Source of the DNA: Poa pratensis
Taxonomy: Eukaryota; Streptophyta; Magnoliopsida; Poales; Poaceae
Direction: 5' to 3'
NCBI GenBank assembly: GCA_947311845.1
Contig: CAMZMU010000013.1
Span: 677,027-741,026 of the forward strand
DNA: 64,000 nt
Shown here: one piece after another, positions 11,927 through 24,759 of the stretch
Layout: each line of letters opens with the position of its first letter
Position numbering within the stretch: position 1 is the first letter of the stretch
The notes under the pieces: model-generated
Told to the model about the DNA's origin: nothing
Database searches by the model: none
What the model saw: the letters and a program-made list of their open reading frames with translations, nothing else
Position numbers and translations under genes: made by a program

Positions 11927-12755
11927 GTACTCCAAACCTAGGGAAGATAACATCTTTGAACAGCTTGTAGACTGCCTTGGAATCTGCACTCACAGTAGGT
12001 AATGCTTCAATCCATTTGGACACATAATCCACTGCAACTAGTATATGCTTGTATCCTTTTGATGATGGCAAGGGTCCAACAAAATCAACTCCCCACACAT
12101 CAAACAATTCCACTTCAAGTATGCCTTGCTGTGGCATTTCATTTCTTCTTGATATTTTTCCAGCTCTCTGACAAGGATCACACTGCTTGATATATTCATT
12201 CACATCCTTGAACAGACTAGGCCAATAAAATCCAGCTTGCAGGATTTTTGCCTGTGTTTTCATAACTCTAGCATGGCCTCCATACATGCCTGAATGGCAT
12301 TGGAACATCACATCACCAATTTCTTCACTTGGCACACATCTTCTCACTATTCCATCTGCACAATGCTTGTACAGAAATGGTTCATCCCAGTAGTAACTCT
12401 TGGCATCATGCAGAAATTTCTTTTTCTGAGAATAGGACATGTCTGCTGGCATAATTTCACAAACTAAGTAGTTTACAATGTCTGCATACCAAGGAGTACT
12501 AACATTCACTTCCATCAATTGTTCACCAGGGATACCATCTTCTATTTCTCTGCTTTCAGGACTGTTTATTCTTGACAAGTGATCTGCAACAGTATTTTCT
12601 GAGCCTTTTTTGTCTTTTATCTCAATATCAAATTCTTGCAGCAGTAAAACCCATCTGATCAGTCTTGGCTTTGCATCCTTTTTCTTCACCAAGTACCTTA
12701 TTGCTGCATGATCAGTGTACACAATGCGCTTGTGCCCAACAAGATATGGCCTGAA
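11927..12755 (-). pseudogene. Athila pol, piece 2: rest of RNase H and first half of integrase
   Basis: Reading leftwards from the Helitron junction at 12755, the frame completes RNase H (YTDHAAI near 12715, VADHLSRI near 12580). It continues into the integrase HHCC zinc finger (CHSGMYGGH near 12290, CDPCQR near 12180) and the first DDE aspartate (GVDFVGP near 12080). It reaches the gtact target site in phase with the piece at 91-823. On the right it joins 26661 in phase when the Helitron is removed. No stop codon interrupts the piece. Confidence 0.92.
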
Positions 12756-13995
12756 TCTATTATATATTAAAAGTAGATGATGGGCTTACCAGAAATTAGA
12801 GAATTCCCTAGAAAATCCCACATTAATCAGAAACATCTGGCCACTTATTTTCCAGTTAAACAAACAACAGCCGTCTGATCTGCGTAAAAGACATGCGCAC
12901 GTACGTGAAGCAATTGGCACGCACGTCAAACAACCGTACAACAATATACACGACCTACACAACAAGACGTGGGGCCACATGCGGAATAACCATACCCAGC
13001 AAACTCTACAATCGTACGAGCACAAAACTCTTATGTCATCTTTCTTTTTTATCTTTTTGAGTATACACGTTTTCAATCTCCACATCACGCACGACCCAAA
13101 CAGACTGCCTTAAATATCAACCGACTTTCCACCAGCACGTACCTCCAACATCCTGTTCATCTAATCCAGCTTCGTTGAGCGAACGCCTTGGCAAGCATCC
13201 TAAAACTTCAGCATCAGTTCTCCTAACCGCTGGCATCTGATTCGTGTGGCTTCAGAATCAGGTCTCCTCGACTGCTGCCATCAGATTCGTGTGACCGCCT
13301 TTGTCCACCAACCGTGGAACACCCATCAGGTATCATCATCTCAATCTTCATAGTCATACCTCCTCTATTGTCATCAGATATATGTAGCTCGCCACGCCAA
13401 GTGACACCACCACCTTCAGTATCCATGGTATAGATTGATGACCTGACGAACTAATGAGGGATTAGTGATCTCTTTAACCATACCCAATGCCCATGCAGAG
13501 AGATTGCACATATGTAATCTGTAGTTACTAATATTTTCTGTACACATATGTAATCTGTGGTTACTAATACTTTCTGTACATGGTTTGGTTGCAAAAACTA
13601 GAAATCATAGTATACCTACAGTTATTGTTATTTTGTAATTAATAACACCTCAATCTTCATAGTCACATCTCCTCAATTGTCATCGGATATATGTAATTGG
13701 ATACGCCAAGTGACACCACCAACTCCAGTATCCATTGTATAGATTGATGAACTGATGAACTTATGAGGGATTGGTGTGATATTTAACCATACCAATGCCC
13801 ATGCATCGAGATTGCACATATGTAATCTGTAAATATTTGAATTAACCTTTTCATGTATTAAATCTCGAATTAAAACGTAATCTATGTATCACAGATTACT
13901 AAATACCCCCGAGCAATGTTTGAAATCTTAGACGTAGTATTGTTATTTCTGTAATTAATAACATGATTATTTATGCTTGTAAAACCTCGGACAGT
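12756..13995 (+). promoter_or_regulatory. Helitron 5' region: duplicated blocks upstream of the RPA gene
   Basis: There is no ORF that I trust. A block of about 185 bp (13340-13524) is repeated at 13649-13831, offset 309 bp, and both copies end in CACATATGTAATCTGT. A further short copy of that ending lies at 13543. A 44-48 bp tandem pair lies at about 13212-13300 (two copies of a block with GATTCGTGTG). Position and repetition suggest promoter or replication-related sequence. That role is an inference. Confidence 0.5.
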
Positions 13996-16900
13996 ATGGC
14001 ACCTACATTGCTGAATGCACTGACTACAAGAACGGAGGCATGTACAATCAAGGTCAAAGTTTTAAGGCTTTGGGATGCGATGAACTTATCGACTAATGAA
14101 CAGATTAGCACTGATATGATTTTAGCTGATAAGAAGGTATACTTATTAGATATCTCATTATCTGATTTTAATAGTCTACTTGATTCATAGGTTCGTAATA
14201 TTTTCTTTTTGTGTAGGGCAATACGATCCATGCTTCATTTGGGAACAAACTAGCCAATAAGTTCAAGACAAAAATTAAAGAGGACTCCGTCTACATATTT
14301 AAGTCTTTCAAAGTTTGGGAGTATGAAAAATTTCGACCATTGGAGAACAATCTCAAAATAAATTTCCTTTTTGATACAACAGTCAAGGAAGTTGATGAAG
14401 ACAAAACAAAGTTTTTAAACTACTACTTCGAGTTTGCTGATAGTGATACCTTGGAGAGTAGGGTAAATGTTGACAAACAATGTTCAGGTATGTAAATCAT
14501 ACATATGAAAAAGGAAAAATTTGATTGAATTAGATTTATAAATATGTTTTCTATGCAGATGTGATTGGGTTACTTACGGCGATGGAACCAATAAAAGAAA
14601 TACAGAAAAACAAGGGGACAAGCCGGGAGCAAAGTACAAACATCCGCGAGATTGAACTCCTTCTGCTAGAGTAAGTAATTTTAATTAAAATACATATTTT
14701 AATTTACATATTTTAGAAAACTCACTCACATGCTTAAAATCCTTCAGTGGTGAGAAGATCAGAATTAGTCTATGGGGAGATCGTTTATCAAATATGTTAA
14801 ATGAAGATCTCTTGCAGAAACAAACCATCGTGATTGTCACTTCGAATTTGGTTAGAAAATTCAACGGTGAGGACTTAATCTCTTTGTGTATGCAAAAAAA
14901 TCTAATGTTACTGATCATTTTAATTCGACCAGGGTTATCTTTGCGCACAACAAATGCGTCTAAAGTTTACTTTGACATTGAGATACCAGAGACGGAACAA
15001 ATCATCGAGAGGTATGATATAATAATGAAATTACTTCTAAATATTTTGAAGTTACAACTTATTTCTTTATTCCGTAAATTTATTATAGGCATTGTGAAAG
15101 AGATGTCTTACCAATGATGCTAGAAGTTGATGAAAGCAACAAAGGAACGATTGAAGAACAAATGTTTTACAATAGAAAATCATTAAAGGAAATTACAGAA
15201 CTACGATATGGTGACGTGCAAAAAAAGGTCTATGTCTAACCTTTATCATCATGTATATTTTTGCCTATTCTAATTTTGTTAATTTGTCTAATCATTTAGC
15301 TAATATGTGAAATTAGGAATTTGTATGCACAACCAAAGCAACAATTGATGAGATTCTAGCAGATAAAGGATGGTGGTACATGGCATGCAAACTTTGCTAT
15401 TCTGGAACAAGAAAGGAAAAGAATAACTATATTTGTAATGCGTGTAATGATATAACTGAAAAAGGAGATATACGGTAAGTATGATCTTTATATTAGATTG
15501 TGTTTCAGTGATTTATAATTTTTAATACCAGGTACCAATAACACTATCATATTAGGTACCTGCTTAAACTGAAGGTAAGCGATGAGACGACAACAACAAC
15601 ATTCGTGATGTTTAATGAGGTAGCACAGAAACTTCTAGGTGGCATAAGTGCAACTACCCTTCTAGAGGAAGTTGGATGCCACGCAATTCCAGATGCTATT
15701 CAAGACCTTTGTGGTACAGAACTCATATTTCGACTTAAGTTGAATTCAAGGAATTTGCAAGAGTGCATGGAAAATTATAAAGTGAGCTACACTTTTGAAC
15801 CCAAGGACAAGTTTGAGATGGAATATTTAAACGAAAGAAGTGAAGAGGTATCCTAATTTACATTACATACTTTTAAAATTGTTTATGAAATTCTAACCAG
15901 TACGTTCTTTATAGGACATACTACAGAACCAAGGAGCACATGATTCTTCAGATTATGTTACAGAAGTCAGACAATAAGGTATTGCAACTAACAAAAGTTT
16001 TACTATGACAAGTATCCTTATACATTAGTTTTATTTTAACACTATCACAATTGTTTATAGGGAAAGAGCTCCTCCAAAACAGCAGCAAAGTTTCAGAGGA
16101 ATAATAAGCGTGAAAAAGAAATCTCTACATCGTCTCTTGAGAAAAGAAAATATTATGACAACGAGGTACTGTATTGGGAATTTTATATGTTTGTATATCA
16201 AGTAACAAATTCTTAGTCTAAACATTTGTATACATATCACATAACAAAAAATGCAGGGCGAGTCAGAAAGTGCTTCAGATAAAATTGAGGGAGAGAGGAG
16301 AAACAAGAGACATAAAAAGGATTTGAAAAACATGACTTCTGGATATGGTCAAAAAGTTTGTACAGAGAATAAACTTTTTGATGATGAGGTATTCTACTGT
16401 AATACTTTGCAACTCTTAAACATATTATAAATACCTATTATCATTATGGAATGCAAAAAATGTAGGTACAAAGATCTGAAAAGAGAGTGTCGAACAGTCA
16501 AAATTCATGTTCCAATGTAATTATAATAGAAGATGATTCAGATAACGACCTTACACATGTCAAAAGTCGAACGCACAAGAAATTTAAAAGATTAGTGAAA
16601 GGAAATATAATCAACAGTGAGGTACCCTTACTTAAGTATAGAAGTGCATAATTTTACATGTTGCTTCGAAGATAATTTATTTCTTTGTATGAAAATAATG
16701 GTGTTGTATCTTATAGGTAAAACAAGAAGAGAAAGAAAAGGGTGAAATCACCGCAACTAATGATGATTTAAGCATTGAATGGCCGTACAAAATCTAAAAA
16801 AGGTATGAAAGAGAAAAAAAACAGAAAAATATATAAGAAGGATAAAGAAGTTGATACCAAAAGACTTCGGGAGGATGAGGTATTATATTGAAAATACATT

Positions 16901-17904
16901 CATATTTATATCTACTAACTATTTTCTGGTATCACAGATCATTACATGATAGTTGTTTTAATAATATTTCATAGGAAGAACAGCGACACAAGAAGAGGTG
17001 CAAAAAAGGTGTGAGAGAGGAGAAGCAGCACAATAGCCGTACAAAAAATGTGAAAGAGAAAACAAAAAGTAAGACATGTAAAAAAGTGGCACAGACGTTC
17101 TTTCCCAAGAAAAGCAAAAAACATATTACAAAAAGACTTCTGAAAGATGAGGTAATCTATCGAAAATATTTTTCATTTCAAAAATATATTACATAATATT
17201 TTGTATGATGAATCAATATCAAACTTTAAGTCTACATTGTGTTATTCCATCATATAGGTACAAGAGCAAGATAGTGAGGAAATCACCAGCATGAATGTTG
17301 GCTGCACAACTGAAGATATGGCTAAAGAGGTACTCCAGTTAATAAAGTGTTTGTTATATATAATTTTTTTTTAAACTATGTTACATTGTAATTACGGTAA
17401 TCTATCTTACAGGAAGAAAATGAAGAAAATGTTACAAATTCTGGTGGCAGCAATAAAGATATTAATACTGAGGTACTTCTACAGAAAAATCAGTGTATAT
17501 TTATTATAATAGTTCATTACAAATAAAATTGTTTCTCTGCAGGTAAGAGAGGAAGAAAGTCCTGAAATCAACAGTACAAAACGAAGTAAAAAAGTTAGCA
17601 AGGTATATATCACGATGATGCATACATTTAATGTTAACCATGTTTCAGTTGTAACATTTCTTTTGTATTTTTACAGACAGCAAAGAAAAACCATTCTGAG
17701 AACAATGGTAGTATCATCAGAAATGAATATGTTCAAGCACGGGATGGAAAAACTACAAGCAAAATGAAGAAGGAAAGGACAAACTGCAAAACTAAGCAAA
17801 CAGAATCATCCAAAGACAAGGATATGCTGCAAGTCTTGCATCCCAATAAACATCAAGACAGACCAAAAAGGATTAGGAAAGCGCCTGATTTTTACACAGG
17901 CTAG
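13996..17904 (+). CDS. RPA1-like single-stranded DNA-binding protein of the Helitron, 18 predicted exons, two frame breaks
   Basis: The predicted exons are 13996-14136, 14217-14487, 14559-14670, 14748-14866, 14933-15011, 15089-15227, 15317-15474, 15556-15847, 15915-15978, 16061-16165, 16257-16388, 16466-16621, 16717-16879, 16975-17151, 17258-17329, 17413-17472, 17543-17602 and 17677-17904, all with GT/AG borders. Exons 1-8 join in phase into OB-fold-type RPA sequence. Exon 7 carries a zinc ribbon, C-x2-C-x12-C-x2-C. Exons 10-18 encode a Lys/Glu-rich tail ending RPKRIRKAPDFYTG. RPA-like genes are known passengers of plant Helitrons, presumably binding single-stranded DNA during rolling-circle transposition. 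Exon 9 is 64 bp and reaches TAA at 15975. Exon 13 is 163 bp and changes frame near 16790. Either the protein stops after the zinc ribbon region, or these are recent lesions or sequence errors. I chose the ATG at 13996 over 13963 because MAPTLLNALT starts the conserved part. Confidence 0.75.
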
Positions 17905-18684
17905 GCAGGAGACAGTACAAATATATTCTAGAAACTCTATATACTTAGAAGAAATTTGGATTTGTAATGAAACAATGTTTATTTTATGTTGTAGAGAAGA
18001 CATTATTTGTAATGAGTGAATGCAAACTTATCCACTTCTGATTCTATGAATGTTTAGTCATTGTTGTCTCAGCCAAGTGCATGTAAGCAACGATCAGTAC
18101 AAACCAAAGCATACGTTAAATCAAGATTCAAATAAGGAAGTGTAAGAAAACAAAACTACTTACATACATAGAGCTTACCTTGCCTGCACACTCGCAAGGC
18201 AGAGGTCGCCGGAATCTTCTTATGAGCCCCACTGTTGGTCGCTTCACCCTCTTTCTGCACTTGCTTAACCTGCAAAGGCCGCAACCTTTGATGTAACCAT
18301 GAGTTGACTCAAATGAGTTGGAGCAATAAAAGAATGACCTAAGCGGATTTCGGAAATATATTCCAAGAAGAGGTAAGGGAAATTCACGAATAGGGAGAGC
18401 CATAGAGGAAACTCTGATCGCGAGCATTATTTTTTCCAGGAAACGGGCTGATTCAGGTCTTTTGGTTTCCCCTAGATACGTTTATGTGGGCCACTTTCTA
18501 AATAGGCCCATGGCAACCAAAAATGCAAGGCCAGCCATGAATTAGGATCCACGACTAACTTTTTTTAAAGTAGAATAACGTGTCCTATCTCAAAACCCTC
18601 AACAAACAAACGTGTCATATCTCCAAAAGGAGATCGTGAGATACAAAACTTTAAAAAGAGACAGTAATCAGGACGACTACCTCC
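17905..18684. other. Helitron intergenic region with a possible minus-strand exon
   Basis: The only candidate is a minus-strand ORF from 18427 to about 18183. It is followed by a good splice donor (GGCAAG then gtaagc on the minus strand). The predicted peptide has several Cys and many Arg residues. I do not recognise it. It could be a captured exon or chance. Confidence 0.3.
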
Positions 18685-18692
18685 TATATAAG
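18685..18692 (+). promoter_or_regulatory. TATA box of the RepHel gene
   Basis: TATATAAG lies about 75 bp before the first predicted untranslated-exon donor (18766/18767). A second untranslated exon (18870-18940) and the exon starting at 19325 follow, each with consensus splice sites. Confidence 0.6.
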
Positions 18693-19333
18693 AAAACACC
18701 GTACCCTTAAAAACTGGGAAATCTAATCTGCGTTTGATCACATCTTCAACACGTCTTCAATTCAAGGTAACACAACAAAATCCAGTACTTTCGTATATTC
18801 TGATGTATTTTTACATTGCCATTCTCAATTATAATCTAATTATAGATCTATGATTTGATTGGCTTCCAGGTAACTAACCGCAATCACAGACTTCAAGATT
18901 CATCTTCTTCAGTTCTTCAAGCCAAAGGGAGTATCATCAGGTAAGGCGTTGATCATGCAAAAATCTTTAGAAACTGTAACAAAAATATTTAAGCAAGTTT
19001 AAGTTAGAAACAAAAGGAAGTTCAATTTATTATCAAAATCAAGAGCAAATTTGATTTTGTATTCAGATCTATCCATAAGTTTGCCTTGCGATGTGATTAT
19101 ATAGACGACTATTCTATATGTACTTACGATGACCGATTACAATCTCAGTGTTCACTAAATCTGCCCTATAACTACAACGCTAGAATCCAGGTTTTAACCG
19201 CAATAGCTGGTCCTAAAAGCTCAGTTTCAGTGTCTCCAAAAGGTAGTCACAATATTCTGCTATCACATCATACTTGGAGTTCAAAATCATCTGTTAAAAG
19301 TTTCCTGATTTTGTTCTTCTGCAGGAGGAAAAA

Positions 19334-22300
19334 ATGAAAAGAAAAGGTGGGCCGCATAGCAAAGATTTTGGGAAACCTGCCAAGATGGTCAAAACCAACG
19401 AAATAACCATTCCTTCAAGGTGATCAGTTACTAATCATGAATTTGTAATAGCTACTACACACCTAAACTAATCAAATAGGGCTTATGTAAATATGTGTTT
19501 GCAAGTTATTTAGATTTGGCCAGGTTAACTCACTTTTTAAATTAATATTATATTGATTACAGAGAAACAACAAGAAGTGCAAGATTGGCAAGGAGAATTA
19601 AACTTAAAGAAAAAAAAAAGGAAAAATTGCCACTAAATGAACAAGTGCCAACCTGCACAGCTTTATCCGAGAAACAATGTATGAATGAGGAGAGGTAAGC
19701 AAATCTTCACAGAGTAATTTCCTTATATGTATTGTCACTTTGTGTATATACTTTTTAGATTTCAATTGATTATTTTTTAGTTTATGTGATGCTACTTCTA
19801 ATAGTATATACTAGAACCAATATTACAACTTTTCTACTATGCACATAAAGGTTATGAACAGACTAGAAAATATTTTATTTTTCTAGTCCCTAAAATTAGG
19901 ACGACGTGTCTAAGCTATCTTTATGATGAATTCTAAACAACATTCTACATATGGTTATTATGTCATGATACACGTTTAGCTCTAAACTTTTTTATTCTCA
20001 AATTCATGATAGCACATCTAAATGTACTACAGCTAAAGCAAGACTAGAGAAAAGTATGCATTGTTGGATTGCAACGGGAGTAATGTCTAAATCAAATTTC
20101 TATATGCAGGGCAAGTTATTCAGCAGAGAATGCTAGAGAAGCAAGACTAAATAGGAAACGAAAAATGCAAAGAAAAGCAATGAAAATCCATTGCCCAAGA
20201 AAAATCTGATCAACCGTCAGTCTGGTAAAACTACAAGGTAAGTTAAAAAAACAGTGAACAATTTAGATATTTAATAATATTATATTTATATGGTATGCAT
20301 GTGTACAGGACTACAAGAAAAACCAAGAAAGCAACATCAAAATCAAGGGGGAAAAACGATACACCTGATATGTAAGTTCTGTTAAGTATGATTGTAGTAT
20401 GAACAACAATAGTAGTTTTTAACAGTTCAAATTCTTCTAAATATCTTGAACAGGACATCACAAAGGACTGATATGAAAATTTGGAACTTCGGAGTACCAA
20501 CCTGCAAGTGTGAACACTGTAAGGCACTTTTCTGGTATGAAGAACGAACTAAAGGAAAGGGGAAAAGCACACCAACTTTCGGACTTTGCTGCCAACAGGG
20601 CAAAGTTGATTTGCCACCTATAAGAGAGCCACCTGCTTACCTTATGAAATTGCTAAAGAGAGATGGTGGGAAGAGATCAAAAAACTACATGGAGAATATC
20701 AGATTGTACAACTCCATGTTTGCTTTCACATCAATGGGAGGAAAGGTTGACAAAGCAATAAACAATGGCAGTGGACCATATGTTTTTAAAATGAGTGGTC
20801 TAAACTATCACAAAGTTGGTACTCTGCTACCTGAAGGTGAAGATAAGCCAAGATGGTCACAACTGTACATCTATAACACTGAAAATGAGGTAAATAATAG
20901 GATTGTGGCATCAACATCAGAAGATAGAAGAAAGTCAATAGATCCGCACACTGTTGAAGGCCTAAAAAATATGCTGGACAAAGAAAATGTACTAGCAAAA
21001 ACATTCAGAATGGCAAGGGACAGATTCAAAGAGGGTGACTATCAAAACGTCAAATTGAAGCTAATCAATAAACGTCAGGCAAATGGACGACCACATGACA
21101 TGCCACCTGCAACTGAAGTTGCAGCTTTGATTGTGAATGATTCAGCAGATACAAAAGGACGTGATGTCATTATTCAGTACAAAAACATGAAGCCAAGAAG
21201 AATATCAGAGAACTACCCAAAATTCATGGCTATGCAATATCCACTACTATTTCCCTATGGAGAAGATGGGTACAGAGAAAATATACCTTACATATTAAGA
21301 CAAGGAAGAGAATTCAAGAGGAAGAATGTCACAATGTTGGAATACTATGCGTACCGTCTACAACAGCGTACTAATCAATCGATGCACTTGCTCATGTGTG
21401 AAAAGCTTACATTACAGTACATCGTGGATGCCCTTGCATGCATTTTGCAGTACAGGCTAGAGTGGATCAGAAGACATCAAGGAACCCTAAGGACGGAACT
21501 ATATGCAGGCTTGCAAGACGCAATAGAGAGAGGAGATACAAGGGCTGACCAAGTAGGAAAGAGAATACTACTGCCATCTAGCGTCACAGATAGCCCAAGA
21601 TACAAAGCACAAAACTTCCAAGATGCCATGGCAATATGCCGCTGGGCTGGATACCCAGACCTATTTGTGACATTCACGTGCAACGCATCTTGGCCAGAGA
21701 TTCAATATATGCTAAATGAAGTAGGGCAAACAGCATGGGAGAGACCGGATATTGTTGACCGAGTGTTCCACATAAAGCTGAAGGAGTTCATGAAAGACAT
21801 AAGAGAAAGGGAATACTTCGGAAAAACACTCGCAAGTAAATCTACTTACTTTATCACAACTTATAGTTTCTTTCTATAGCAAGTGACCTAACATTTACTT
21901 ATAAAATTTGCAGTTATATACACAATAGAGTTCCAGAAAAGAGGCCTCCCGCATGCTCACATAGTCATATTCCTTGACAAGAAGGAGAAGAAACATAAAA
22001 ATCCAGATCCATCATGGGTAGACAAGATAACCAGTGCTGAGATCCCAGATAAGGATATCGATCCAGAAGGATATGAGGCTGTTGGAAACTTCATGATGCA
22101 CGGACCATGTGGTGCAGCCAACACGAAATCGCCATGCATGGTCGATAACAGATGTACAAGAAAGTTCCCAAGAAAGATGAACACCAATACAACCATCGAT
22201 GAAGATGGATACCCAGTATATAGAAGGCGAGAGGACGGAAGATACATAGAGAAGGGAGGTGTAAAATTGGATAACGGATATGTTGTCCCATACAATAGAA

Positions 22301-24759
22301 ACCTACTGGTAAAGTATCAAGCACACATAAATGTCGAGGTGTGCAACATGTCTCTATCGATAAAATACCTCTTTAAATACATAAATAAAGGTGATGACCA
22401 GGCAACAGCAATGATAGAAAATGATGAGATCAGGAAGTACCTCGAATGCACATATATATCAGGAAACGACGCATGTTGGAGAATATTTCAGTTTGAGATG
22501 CACTTCCGAGATCCCTGTGTTGAAAGATTGCCTTTCCACCTGCAGAATGAGCAACAAGTCATTTTCTCAGATTCTACAGATTTAACAAAGATTGTACGAA
22601 AAGAAAGAGTAGGAATCACAAAATTTACACAGTGGATGGAGACAAACAAGATGTGTGAAGAAGCCAGAAAACTAACATATGCAGAATTCCCGTCAAAATG
22701 GGTATGGAATAAGAAACAGACAAAGTGGACCAAGAGGAAGAAAGGAAGATCAGTTGGAAGGATATATTATGCCCATCCAGCAAGTGGTGAAAAATATTAC
22801 ATGCGAATGCTACTTAACGTTGTCAAAGGATGCACATCTTTTGAAGACATAAGAACTGTCAATGAAGTTGTACACACATCATACAAAGCAGCCTGCGAAG
22901 CACTAGGATTTCTTGATGACGACAAAGAGTGGCTTGACTGTATCAAAGAGGCATCACATTGGGCGACCGGAAACCAGCTAAGACAGCTGTTCACAACCAT
23001 CCTATGCCACTGCGAAGTTACAAGTCCTAAACTCATGTGGGAATCATGCTGGGAAGTTCTAAGCGAAGACGTGGAGTACAGACAGAGAAAACTATTGAAC
23101 TATCCTACACTTTGCCTAACAGATTCACAGAAGCAACGACACGCGTTGGTAGAAATAGAGAAGCTTATGAGACAAGCTGGAAAGACACTTAATGAATATC
23201 CTGGAATAGATCTTCCAAATTCCTCGGAGATAAAGGAACTTGGAAACAGGCTGCTTAATGAAGAGATGAGTTACAACAAACAAGAGCAGAAGGAAGAGCA
23301 CTTGAGGATCTTTGGTAATCTTAACTCTGAACAGCTCAATGCTTTTGATTCAATAATGGAATCAATCGACAAAGATTTGGGGAAACAAATATTTGTGGAT
23401 GGATCTGGTGGGACAGGTAAGACCTACCTATGGAAGGCAATCACAACCAAACTGCGTTCAGAAGGCAAGATAGTACTAGCAGTAGCGTCATGTGGTATCG
23501 CAGCCCTCCTTCTACAGGGAGGTAGAACAGCTCACTCAAGGTTCCACATCCCACTAATCCTTACAGAAGAGTCAACATGTGACATTAAGCAAGGTACACA
23601 CTTGGCAGAACTGTTAAATAAGACATCACTGATACTATGGGATGAGGCTCCAATGGCAAACAAGATATGTTTCGAGGCACTAGACAGAACTCTTAGGGAC
23701 ATATTAAGGCATAAAAATGAGAACAGCAGTGAGAGACCATTCGGTGGAATGACTGTGGTTCTAGGTGGGGACTTTCGCCAGATACTGCCAGTTATTCCAA
23801 AGGGAAGAAGACACAACATAGTCACTGCATCCATTAAAAGGTCATATCTTTGGAAACACTTCCATATAAAGAAGCTAACAAAGAACATGCGACTAAGTAG
23901 CATGACAGATGATGAAACTGAGAAACGAAGGGTAGCAGAATTCGCAGAATGGATTCTCAATATTGGCGATGGAAAAAATACATCACCAGAAGGTGAGGAA
24001 TTAATAAAAATCCCAAGTGAAATACTACTGAAAGAAGGAAATGATCCAAAAAAGGTGATTGTGGAAAGCATATATCCAAATTTGAAGGAGAGATATCGCC
24101 AACGAGAATTCTTGGAAGAAAGAGCAATCTTATGTCCAAGGAACGAAACAGTACGCGAGATAAATGAATATATAATGGATCAATTAGAAGGTGAAGAGAA
24201 AACTTATCTAAGTTGTGATACAGTATGCAAAGCAACAACCTTAAATGGTGAAACGGATCTACTATATACAACGGAATTTCTAAACAGCTTACCGTTCCCT
24301 GGAATCCCAAATCACGAGCTAAAACTAAAAGTGGGCCTACCAGTGATGCTCCTACGTAATATCAACCAAAGTGCCGGGTTATGCAATGGTACTAGGATGA
24401 CGATTATTCAACTTGGAAGAAGATTCATCGAGGCACAGATAATAACAGGAACTCATGTTGGAGAAAAAGTCTATATTCCGAGAATAATAATGTCACCAAC
24501 AGAATCAGCATGGCCATTCATTGTTAAACGGAGACAATATCCTATTTCGGTGTGCTTTGCTATGACGATCAATAAAAGCCAGGGGCAATCTCTAAAGAAG
24601 GTTGGACTATATTTACCTAAACAGGTTTTTACACACGGACAACTATATGTAGCATTCTCAAGAGTGACAAGACGGGATGGGCTGCGTGTAATGGTCACTG
24701 ACGAAGATAGCAAAGACAATGATGTTGTCAAGAACATAGTCTACACAGAAATTTTCTAA
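19334..24759 (+). CDS. Helitron RepHel: HUH rolling-circle replication initiator fused to a Pif1-type SF1 helicase
   Basis: The predicted coding exons are 19334-19419, 19563-19694, 20110-20237, 20309-20371, 20454-21835 and 21914-24759. The first four encode a basic N-terminus. The fifth starts with a Cys-rich finger (TCKCEHC, 20508-20528 area) and the Helitron N-terminal domain (AICRWAGYPDLF near 21630). The sixth opens with the Rep motif GLPHAHI (His codons 21952 and 21958). It continues with the two catalytic tyrosines (codons 22438 and 22453), Walker A GSGGTGKT (23401-23424), Walker B DEAP (23641), GGDFRQ (near 23765) and the C-terminal helicase motif INKSQGQS (near 24570). The protein should nick, unwind and transfer the element strand. 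The two large exons are open throughout, about 1,409 codons. Exon 20110-20237 is 128 bp and shifts frame near 20190, so translation may have to start at the in-frame ATG 20473. With the upstream exons the full length would be about 1,500 residues, usual for plant Helitrons. Confidence 0.93.

Noticed and set aside
20243..24737. Several minus-strand ORFs opposite the RepHel gene
   Set aside because: They are shadows of the strongly coding plus strand and carry no recognisable domain.
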